Below are positions 43,342 to 50,387 of a stretch of 64,000 nucleotides of DNA, one piece after another. The translations under genes were made by a program, and so were the position numbers. Origin of the DNA: Flavobacterium sandaracinum (GTDB taxonomy: Bacteria > Bacteroidota > Bacteroidia > Flavobacteriales > Flavobacteriaceae); the NCBI RefSeq assembly GCF_004349135.1, contig NZ_SMFN01000004.1, positions 1 to 64,000 on the forward strand, in the 5' to 3' direction. Below the pieces are notes generated by a model, which saw only the letters and a list, made by a program, of their open reading frames with translations, did not search any database and was not told the origin of the DNA. Position 1 is the stretch's first letter. Each line of letters opens with the position of its first letter.

Positions 43342-44631
43342 TTATTCTACTATAATATCTCTAATCTTCTCTAATGAACCAGAATCCCCACTTCCAACAA
43401 AAATAATCTTTCCGTTTTTATCAAGTAACATAATTGTTGGATAGGCAATTACATTCATTTCAGCTAATAAAGTAGTAGTGCTATTTAATTTCACAAAAGC
43501 CTGTTGCCAATTAATATTGTGTTTAACAATAAACGCCTTCACCTTATCAGTATCATCATCTACCGCAACACCAAGAACCCCAAGTTTTTCTTTGTTTAGA
43601 TTATAAAATCTTGAAATTTGTGGGCTAAATTTAAGACATGGACCACACCAAGTTCCCCAAAACTCTAGTAACAAAAAGCTCTTATCTTTAAGAGCATCCT
43701 TTAAAAAAAAAGTGCTATTATTCAAATCTTTAAAAGAATAATTCAGTGGTACTGTGTCTCCAATTAAAAAACGCTTTGAAGGTCCTTTAATACTTGGATT
43801 TAATGTTAACAAATCCATTTTCAACTGTCTATTTATCGTATAATTGCTATTATTGATAGTTATGGTATCAGTGAAGTGAAATTTATACTGATTATTAGAA
43901 ACAAAATCCTCTGAAAAACTATAATTCTTATCTTTAACATAGAAAGAACTATTGCTATAAAAATCAGGAAAATAAAACTCATAACCATCAAGTTCTCCCA
44001 CCCATGCATCAGTAAATTTTATAAAGGACAAATAGGGTATATCTGCTTTAGGTATCTTTTGAGAAATTGCATTTTCACTATCAGGAACTAAAACAAACCT
44101 TCTTTCAAAATAATTAATTTTATTATCTTGAAAATATTCAAACTTATAAACAGAGGGTAATTGATCCGTAGTAACAGCTTTATGCCCTAGGCTATATTCG
44201 TACACAATTTCGTCACTAAAATCATTGTTATTGTTTGTATCTGCAATCAGTATTTGCTTATTTTTCTTAAAACCAACAAGCACGATCAGCTCCTGATTTA
44301 TTTTTCTTTGCGACAGTGAAAGTGTATCTATTTTTAATCGTTGGAAATAGGCAAGTGCTCTCGATTTCTCAAGTTTATTATCTCTATATTTATCGTACGC
44401 ATATTGCACGTAATCCATTGCTACGAAATGAAATTTTAAGGAATCAAGTTTAGGAACCCCTATGAAATTATCAGTATAGGATAAGGGTCTTAAATCCGAC
44501 TGATATTCATTCAAGTTAAAAGTATCTAGATTGCTGGTTAACTTTAATTTTATTTGTTTTGTTTGACTTGCGGCAAGATTTAAGAAAAAACAAAATAACA
44601 CTAGGGTAATTCTCGGAAGGCTTGTCATCAT
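43342..44631 (-). CDS. TlpA-like thioredoxin-fold protein with large N-terminal region
   Basis: The 429-residue protein has a signal peptide (ITLVLFCFFLNLAASQ). A strand-rich region of roughly 280 residues follows that I cannot assign, then a C-terminal TlpA/AhpC-TSA thioredoxin domain (LLEFWGTWCGPCLKFSPQISRFYN near 322-345, NVIAYPTIMLLDKNGKIIFVG). It would act as a thiol-disulfide reductase in the periplasm. It lies on the minus strand between the yfiC-like gene and a duplicate of that gene's 3' end, as if inserted there. Confidence 0.85.
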   Translation of the reverse strand: MMTSLPRITLVLFCFFLNLAASQTKQIKLKLTSNLDTFNLNEYQSDLRPLSYTDNFIGVPKLDSLKFHFVAMDYVQYAYDKYRDNKLEKSRALAYFQRLKIDTLSLSQRKINQELIVLVGFKKNKQILIADTNNNNDFSDEIVYEYSLGHKAVTTDQLPSVYKFEYFQDNKINYFERRFVLVPDSENAISQKIPKADIPYLSFIKFTDAWVGELDGYEFYFPDFYSNSSFYVKDKNYSFSEDFVSNNQYKFHFTDTITINNSNYTINRQLKMDLLTLNPSIKGPSKRFLIGDTVPLNYSFKDLNNSTFFLKDALKDKSFLLLEFWGTWCGPCLKFSPQISRFYNLNKEKLGVLGVAVDDDTDKVKAFIVKHNINWQQAFVKLNSTTTLLAEMNVIAYPTIMLLDKNGKIIFVGSGDSGSLEKIRDIIVE

Positions 44632-44805
44632 GTTTAAAAAGTAACTTTTTAGTTAAAAAAATTTTGATCTTAAATCCCCACAAGGTAGAGATAAACAGCA
44701 AAATTTGCACTATTCAATTACTTGAAAAATCTATATTTGAAAAACATTAAGCTGAAAACATTAAGGCCGAACGAATCGTGGAAAAACTGTGATTACAGAA
44801 AGTAC

Positions 44806-44901
44806 GATTTTCTAAATGACGAATTGATTATTGAAACTTCAAGACATATCTACACCTTAGAATATATTGAATTGACTACCGATTTTTATTTGAAGATGTA
44901 A
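44806..44901 (+). pseudogene. Duplicate 3' end of the yfiC-like gene
   Basis: It encodes DELIIETSRHIYTLEYIE and ends LTTDFYLKM before a stop. This differs from the intact gene's C-terminus by five residues in the last 31. No methyltransferase core precedes it. Confidence 0.85.
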
Positions 44902-45048
44902 AAAAATTCTTTTAAACAAAAGCTAAATATCCTCAGTTTCCCATTTAATTTAATCTTTCGTTGTACTTTAGAGCTAAATTGTATGAGTAAACAAATCAAA
45001 TATGGAAAAATATAACAATTGTTAATGCTTTTGTTATATTTCTTTATG

Positions 45049-45056
45049 TAAATTTG
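45049..45056 (+). promoter_or_regulatory. -7 element of the acyl-CoA dehydrogenase gene
   Basis: TAAATTTG fits TAnnTTTG, 24 nt before the ATG at 45080. TTTTG at 45029-45033 may act as the -33 part, though the 15-nt spacing is short. Confidence 0.5.
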
Positions 45057-45079
45057 TACTCTATAAAATTCATAAAACC

Positions 45080-46258
45080 ATGAAACCAGACTTATTTCAA
45101 TCTCCAGATTACTATAACTTAGACGATTTACTAACAGAAGAGCACAAACTAGTTCGTGATTCTGCCCGTGCGTGGGTCAAGAAAGATGTGTCACCTATTA
45201 TAGAAGATTATGCACAACGTGCTGAATTTCCTAAACAAATCATCAAAGGTTTGGGTGAAATTGGTGGTTTTGGACCCTACATTCCCGTAGAATATGGTGG
45301 TGCAGGTTTAGACCAAATCTCCTACGGATTGATCATGCAAGAAATTGAGCGTGGTGATTCAGGTGTTCGTTCTACATCATCTGTGCAATCTTCTTTGGTT
45401 ATGTATCCTATTTGGAAATACGGAAATGAAGAGCAACGCATGAAATATTTACCTAAGCTAGCTACTGGAGAATATATGGGATGCTTTGGTTTAACCGAAC
45501 CTAATTACGGCTCTGATCCTGGAAGTATGATTACCAACTTTAAAGACATGGGCGACCATTATTTATTGAATGGTGCCAAAATGTGGATTTCAAATGCTCC
45601 ATTTGCTGATATTGCTATTGTTTGGGCAAAAAATGAAGAAGGTAGAATTCACGGTTTAATCGTAGAACGCGGCATGGAAGGTTTTACAACTCCCGAAACG
45701 CACAACAAATGGTCGCTTCGTGCGTCCTCAACTGGAGAATTGATATTCGACAATGTTAAAGTACCTAAAGAGAATCTATTACCTAATAAATCTGGTCTAG
45801 GAGCGCCACTTGGGTGTTTAGACTCGGCACGTTACGGAATTGCTTGGGGCGCTATTGGAGCTGCTATGGATTGTTACGATACTGCTTTGCGTTACGCCAA
45901 AGAAAGAATTCAATTTGACAAACCTATTGCAGGAACACAATTACAACAAAAGAAGTTAGCCGAAATGATTACCGAAATCACTAAAGCACAATTATTGACT
46001 TGGAGATTGGGTGTTTTAAGAAACGAAGGTAGAGCCACTACCGCTCAAATCTCGATGGCAAAAAGAAATAATGTAGACATGGCCATCAACATTGCTCGTG
46101 AAGCAAGACAGATATTAGGAGGAATGGGAATTACCGGAGAATATTCTATAATGCGACACATGATGAATTTAGAATCAGTAATTACCTACGAAGGAACCCA
46201 CGACATACACTTACTAATTACGGGTATGGATATCACAGGAATTCCAGCTTTTAAATAG
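45080..46258 (+). CDS. gcdH: Glutaryl-CoA dehydrogenase-like acyl-CoA dehydrogenase
   Basis: The 392-residue flavoprotein has the acyl-CoA dehydrogenase layout, and its closest family appears to be glutaryl-CoA dehydrogenase. Markers are FGLTEPNYGSDPGSM in the middle domain, MWISNAPFADIAIVWAK, and the C-terminal catalytic Glu in TYEGTHDIHLLI. That enzyme oxidises and decarboxylates glutaryl-CoA to crotonyl-CoA at the end of lysine and tryptophan breakdown. The saccharopine dehydrogenase-like gene at 2459 could supply an earlier step; this link is inferred. It is monocistronic with its own terminator. Confidence 0.87.
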   Translation: MKPDLFQSPDYYNLDDLLTEEHKLVRDSARAWVKKDVSPIIEDYAQRAEFPKQIIKGLGEIGGFGPYIPVEYGGAGLDQISYGLIMQEIERGDSGVRSTSSVQSSLVMYPIWKYGNEEQRMKYLPKLATGEYMGCFGLTEPNYGSDPGSMITNFKDMGDHYLLNGAKMWISNAPFADIAIVWAKNEEGRIHGLIVERGMEGFTTPETHNKWSLRASSTGELIFDNVKVPKENLLPNKSGLGAPLGCLDSARYGIAWGAIGAAMDCYDTALRYAKERIQFDKPIAGTQLQQKKLAEMITEITKAQLLTWRLGVLRNEGRATTAQISMAKRNNVDMAINIAREARQILGGMGITGEYSIMRHMMNLESVITYEGTHDIHLLITGMDITGIPAFK

Positions 46259-46294
46259 TAGTAAACGACTATTAAAGTATTTATAAAATTGATA

Positions 46295-46327
46295 GTAAAA
46301 GCTTCTTGGAAACGAGAAGCTTTTTTA
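46295..46327 (+). terminator. Terminator of the acyl-CoA dehydrogenase gene
   Basis: AAAAGCTTCT pairs with AGAAGCTTTT, followed by TT. It begins 36 nt after the stop. Confidence 0.8.
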
Positions 46328-46349
46328 TATTTACACAAAAATACCACTT

Positions 46350-47132
46350 ATGAATATTGCAACAATTAACAATAGTATTCAGTCCCAAAAAGAACTATTG
46401 CTACAACATTCTTTATACAAAAAAGTAAAAACCGTTGAAGATCTCCAGTGTTTTCTTGAAAATCATGTTTATGCCGTTTGGGACTTTATGTCTTTGTTAA
46501 AGGCATTACAATCTAAATTAACCTGTACAACAACACCTTGGTTTGCTACACCCAATCCACAGACTAGGTACCTAATAAACGAAATTGTAGTGGCGGAAGA
46601 ATCTGATCTGACAATTGATGGGCGCCGATCTAGTCATTATGAAATGTATATTGAAGCAATGCAAGTTTGTGGAGCGAGTACCGCTGGAATCGAACAATTC
46701 CTTCAAGAAGTAGATTCGCTTAAAAACATATTTGTTGCTATAAAAACAAGTACTTTACATCCTAATATCAAAGCTTTTTTAGATTTTACTTTCAGAGTGA
46801 TTGAAGAGGGAAAATCGCATGAAATAGCAGCTGCATTTACTTTTGGAAGAGAAGATTTGATCCCAAGTATGTTCACCGAAATCCTGAAAAACTTTCAAGC
46901 CAATTTTCCAGATACCGACCTGAGTAAACTCATTTATTATTTTGAAAGACACATCGAATTGGATGCTGACGAACATGGACCAATGGCCATGAAAATGATC
47001 ACAGAACTTTGTGGAACTGATGCACAAAAATGGTCCGATGTAGAAGAAGTTTCAAAATTAGCTTTAGAAAAACGTATTGGTTTGTGGGATGCAATCGAGG
47101 AAACCATTGAGATGAAAGTAGAATTAGCATAA
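46350..47132 (+). CDS. DUF3050 domain-containing protein
   Basis: The 260-residue helical protein fits DUF3050. Seen are FLENHVYAVWDFMSLLKALQ (about 31-50), the His/Glu-bearing VVAEESDLTIDGRRSSHYEMYIEAM, AFTFGREDLIPSMF, and YYFERHIELDADEHGPMAMKM near the C-terminus. The spaced His and Glu residues recall the haem-oxygenase-like fold with a possible metal site; no activity is known to me. It is monocistronic, with a terminator at 47227-47256. Confidence 0.88.
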   Translation: MNIATINNSIQSQKELLLQHSLYKKVKTVEDLQCFLENHVYAVWDFMSLLKALQSKLTCTTTPWFATPNPQTRYLINEIVVAEESDLTIDGRRSSHYEMYIEAMQVCGASTAGIEQFLQEVDSLKNIFVAIKTSTLHPNIKAFLDFTFRVIEEGKSHEIAAAFTFGREDLIPSMFTEILKNFQANFPDTDLSKLIYYFERHIELDADEHGPMAMKMITELCGTDAQKWSDVEEVSKLALEKRIGLWDAIEETIEMKVELA

Positions 47133-47226
47133 AATTTATTCTTCTCAATCAAATAACATATTGCCTGAAAATAAATTATCTGGTTTTAGAATAATCAAAA
47201 ACAATTACTCAAAATAAGTACCGATG

Positions 47227-47256
47227 AAAAAAATAGCTTTATTAGCTATTTTTTTT
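47227..47256 (+). terminator. Terminator of the DUF3050 gene
   Basis: AAAAAATAGC pairs with GCTATTTTTT around TTTATTA. It stands about 95 nt past the stop and 25 nt before the next gene. Confidence 0.7.
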
Positions 47257-47280
47257 ATCTTTATTTTTTAAATTAAGTAA

Positions 47281-48177
47281 ATGTCATCCCAAGAACGATT
47301 AACCAGAGCTTACAAAGAAGCACAAAGAATTCCTTTTGACGATCAATCAAAATTTATCCTCTTTAGCGACTGCCACAGAAGTGACAACAGTTTTGCTGAT
47401 GATTTTGCGAGCAATCGGAATGTGTATTTTCATGCGATGAATCAGTATTTTAACGACGGTTTTACTTATTGTGAGTTGGGTGACGGAGACGAATTATGGG
47501 AGAACATTTTCTTTAAAACCATCTTTGAAGCACACAAAAACGTCTATCTTTTACTGAAGAAATTCCATGATTCCAATAGATATTATAAAATTTGGGGAAA
47601 CCATGAAATGACTTTTCGTGACAAAGATCATGCAGAAAAAACACTGACTACCTATACAAACACTCAAAACGATAAAACTGAACCTTTGTTTACTGGCATA
47701 AAATGCCATGAAGCTATTGTTTTAGTGCATCAGGAAAGTCAGCAGGAATTATTTTTAACGCATGGTCATCAAGCTGATTTTATGAATTACATCGGTTGGA
47801 AAATCAACCGGTTCATGGTGCGTGTCTTATGGAAGCCTCTACAAATTTGGGGAATATCAGATCCTACTAGCCCTGCTAAAAATTATGTAGAACGTATAAA
47901 AATTGAACTGCGGATCAAAAAATGGATTGAAAGTAACAATCGTAAAATTACTATTGTAGGCCATACGCACCGTCCTAGTTTTTCATATCCAAATGAAAAA
48001 ACAACCCCGTATTTTAATGATGGTAGCTGCGTACATCCAAGAAGCATTACCGGAATCGAAATTGTAAACGGTACAATCACATTGATAAAATGGTTTATAG
48101 ACACAAAGGAGAACGGAATTCTACGGGTAGTTAGAGAGGTGCTGGAAGGTCCAACCAATTTAAAAGACTATAAATAA
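47281..48177 (+). CDS. Calcineurin-like metallophosphoesterase
   Basis: The 298-residue protein carries the two-metal phosphoesterase motifs in order: FSDCHRSDNS (D-x-H, about 28-37), GDGDELWE (GDxxE), WGNHEMTF (GNHE), THGHQADF and GHTHRPSF. It hydrolyses phosphoesters; the substrate is unknown. The layout is like UDP-diacylglucosamine-type or general Ser/Thr phosphatase-like enzymes, and no signal peptide is present. It converges on the ferredoxin gene with a shared terminator. Confidence 0.9.
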   Translation: MSSQERLTRAYKEAQRIPFDDQSKFILFSDCHRSDNSFADDFASNRNVYFHAMNQYFNDGFTYCELGDGDELWENIFFKTIFEAHKNVYLLLKKFHDSNRYYKIWGNHEMTFRDKDHAEKTLTTYTNTQNDKTEPLFTGIKCHEAIVLVHQESQQELFLTHGHQADFMNYIGWKINRFMVRVLWKPLQIWGISDPTSPAKNYVERIKIELRIKKWIESNNRKITIVGHTHRPSFSYPNEKTTPYFNDGSCVHPRSITGIEIVNGTITLIKWFIDTKENGILRVVREVLEGPTNLKDYK

Positions 48178-48203
48178 AAAGCGAGAATCTCTTCTCGCTT
48201 TGT
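48176..48203. terminator. Bidirectional terminator
   Basis: AAAAAGCGAGA pairs with TCTCGCTTTGTT. It lies between the convergent phosphoesterase and ferredoxin genes. Confidence 0.8.
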
Positions 48204-48521
48204 TTAATTCTCTGGAGCCAATTCCAACTCTAAACCTTCGAGGCTTTCGGTAATTGGAATTTGACAACCCAAACGACTATTTGATTTGACATAAAATGCC
48301 TCTGACAACATGGCCTCTTCATCATCACCCATTTCTGGCAACGCCACATCGTTTAAAACATAACATTGACAAGAAGCACACATCGCCATCCCACCACAAG
48401 TACCTTCTACAGGAAGCTCATATGCTTTGCATAATTCCATAATATTCATGGCCATATCCGTGGGAGCTTGTAATTCATGTATTACTCCTTCTCGGTCTTT
48501 AATCTTTATTAATACATCCAT
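48204..48521 (-). CDS. [2Fe-2S] ferredoxin, adrenodoxin type
   Basis: The 105-residue protein has the Cys spacing C-x5-C-x2-C (Cys42, Cys48, Cys51) plus Cys86, with VEGTCGGMAMCASCQCYV around the cluster, as in vertebrate- and bacterial-type adrenodoxins and Isc ferredoxins. It carries electrons in the cytosol, possibly for cluster assembly or a P450/hydroxylase. The NifU and Mrp genes further right on the same strand support an Fe-S setting. Confidence 0.92.
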   Translation of the reverse strand: MDVLIKIKDREGVIHELQAPTDMAMNIMELCKAYELPVEGTCGGMAMCASCQCYVLNDVALPEMGDDEEAMLSEAFYVKSNSRLGCQIPITESLEGLELELAPEN

Positions 48522-48738
48522 TTTTTAAAATTTGGAATTGGTTTGTTAATCAATTTATAGCTTACTGGTAGTCGCGCGAGATTGGTACATAATAGCCAGA
48601 AAAACCTTTGTCAATCAGTTGTTTTTAAAACACAAAAAAGATTATCATCCTTGTAACAGTAAAAAATACCCTCTTAAATAGGCTAGCGCCTTTGGATAGG
48701 TGTTTTTTTATTGTTAAAAAGGGACATTCGTAATGAAT

Positions 48739-48978
48739 TTACATAATATTTACAACAGTTTCAATTTGGGGAGCAAACTTTTTGATAGTCGTTTCCACAC
48801 CAGCTCTCAGTGTCATCTGGTTTACGCTGCAACTGGTGCAGGCTCCTTCAAGACGCACTTTTACGTGTTTCCCGTCCTCGATTGAAATCAGTGTGATATC
48901 ACCTCCATCTGAATTCAAAAAGGGTCTGATTTCTTCTAATGCCTTTTGAACTTCTATTGTTAATTCTTCTGTTGTCAT
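48739..48978 (-). CDS. NifU C-terminal domain family protein
   Basis: The 79-residue protein is the NifU-like domain: EIRPFLNSDGGDITL, then VRLEGACTSCSVNQMTLRAGVE with the cluster-binding pair Cys47 and Cys50. Such proteins carry and transfer Fe-S clusters. It follows mrp by 71 nt on the same strand, a common pairing. Confidence 0.94.
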   Translation of the reverse strand: MTTEELTIEVQKALEEIRPFLNSDGGDITLISIEDGKHVKVRLEGACTSCSVNQMTLRAGVETTIKKFAPQIETVVNIM

Positions 48979-49049
48979 TTTCTTTATTTAAAGATTGAGA
49001 GATTAGAAAATCGAAAGATTAAAAAATCATTTTCAAGGAATTCTAATTT

Positions 49050-50177
49050 CTATTTTTTTACTGCTGAGCAACCCGCCATTGTTGTAATTTTAACAGCCTC
49101 TGTAGCTGGTAAATTTTCATTTCTGCTGATGACTTCGCGCACTACATTTCTGGTAATTTCTTCAAAAACGGTTTCAATTATCGAACCTGCTTGCATTGCT
49201 GCAGGTCGGCCGTAATCCCCTGCTTCTCGAACGGATTGTACAATAGGTACTTCGCCTAAAAACGGAACTTCTAAATCATCAGCTAGATTTCTAGCTCCTT
49301 CTTTTCCAAAGATGTAGTATTTATTTTCAGGCAGTTCTTCTGGTGTGAAATAGGCCATATTCTCTATAATCCCTAAAACTGGAACATTTATCGCTTCTGA
49401 CATAAACATGGAAACTCCTTTTTTGGCATCAGCTAAAGCAACCGCTTGTGGCGTACTTACGATTACAACACCCGTAATAGGCAATGATTGTACGATCGAA
49501 AGGTGAATGTCTCCTGTTCCCGGTGGCAAATCGACTAGCATGAAGTCTAATTCTCCCCAATCAGCATCAAATATCATTTGGTTCAACGCTTTAGAAGCCA
49601 TAGGTCCTCTCCAGATTACTGCTTGACTTGGCGCTGTAAAAAATCCAATAGAAAGAATTTTTACTTCGTAACTTTCAACAGGTTTCATTTTTGATTTCCC
49701 ATCAACTGTTACAGAGATTGGCTTTTCACTTTCTACATCGAACATGATAGGCATCGAAGGGCCATAAATATCAGCATCAAGGATTCCAACTGAGAATCCC
49801 ATTTTTGCTAAAGACACCGCTAGATTAGCAGTAACAGTAGATTTCCCTACTCCTCCTTTACCAGAAGCTACCCCTATAATGTTTTTTATGCCAGGAATTT
49901 GCTTTCCTTTAATTTCTGGTTTGTCTGGAACCTCCACTTTACTATTGATTTTTATTTTTGCAGCAGCAGATACTAATTCAAGAATTGCTTTTTTAATATC
50001 CTCTTCCGCCCGTTTCTTGATATGCATGGCTGGTGTATGCAAAACTAAATCAACCACAACCTCATCGCCAAAAGTAATAACATTTGCTATTGCTCCACTC
50101 TCTACCATGTTTTTTCCTTCTCCAGCTATAGTAATCGTTTCTAAAGCTTTAAGAATATCTTTTCTATCTAATTTCAT
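49050..50177 (-). CDS. mrp: Mrp/NBP35 family ATP-binding protein (ApbC-like Fe-S carrier)
   Basis: The 375-residue protein has an N-terminal MIP18-like (DUF59) domain and a deviant Walker A P-loop, VASGKGGVGKSTVTANLAVSLA (about 102-123). It also has LDADIYGPSMP and LVDLPPGTGDIHLSI. ApbC-type proteins carry [4Fe-4S] clusters to targets. The C-terminal CxxC that many members have before the FGxxGA segment is absent here (NMAYFTPEELPENKYYIFG instead). Only one Cys sits near the C-terminus (TMAGCSAVKK). Confidence 0.94.
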   Translation of the reverse strand: MKLDRKDILKALETITIAGEGKNMVESGAIANVITFGDEVVVDLVLHTPAMHIKKRAEEDIKKAILELVSAAAKIKINSKVEVPDKPEIKGKQIPGIKNIIGVASGKGGVGKSTVTANLAVSLAKMGFSVGILDADIYGPSMPIMFDVESEKPISVTVDGKSKMKPVESYEVKILSIGFFTAPSQAVIWRGPMASKALNQMIFDADWGELDFMLVDLPPGTGDIHLSIVQSLPITGVVIVSTPQAVALADAKKGVSMFMSEAINVPVLGIIENMAYFTPEELPENKYYIFGKEGARNLADDLEVPFLGEVPIVQSVREAGDYGRPAAMQAGSIIETVFEEITRNVVREVISRNENLPATEAVKITTMAGCSAVKK

Positions 50178-50334
50178 TTTTAGTTAACTGTTTTCTATTG
50201 GCAATGTAACGCCAGAATATTATCTTTATTTAAACTGATTTCAGATTACAAAGATAGCGGATTAAGTTCTTAAAATAAAGGAATTGGATTGGATTTATTG
50301 ATAGGGCGATAAGCCCTAATTTGACAAGACACAA

Positions 50335-50363
50335 ACCCGACTAGCAATGAATTGCTGACGGGT
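50335..50363. repeat. Inverted repeat beyond the permease gene
   Basis: ACCCG-ACTAGCAAT pairs with ATTGCTGA-CGGGT. It lies 25 nt after the stop codon of the minus-strand permease gene but has no T-run, so terminator function is uncertain. Confidence 0.4.
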
Positions 50364-50387
50364 CTAATTAGTACTTTTCTTAAAACA

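Larger units (their letters stand above)
44632..45079. other. Gap holding a displaced gene end
   Basis: There is no intact gene. A plus frame runs through 44722-44901 without a stop and ends as the duplicated yfiC C-terminus. Its first part (NIKLKTLRPNESWKNC...) is unrelated to yfiC and not recognised. The -7 element of the next gene is at 45049-45056. Confidence 0.6.

Noticed and set aside
48640..48738. A hairpin with T-run between ferredoxin and nifU genes
   Set aside because: The stem (AGGC/GCCT) is short and the T-run faces right, where no plus-strand gene ends; it is not called as a terminator.
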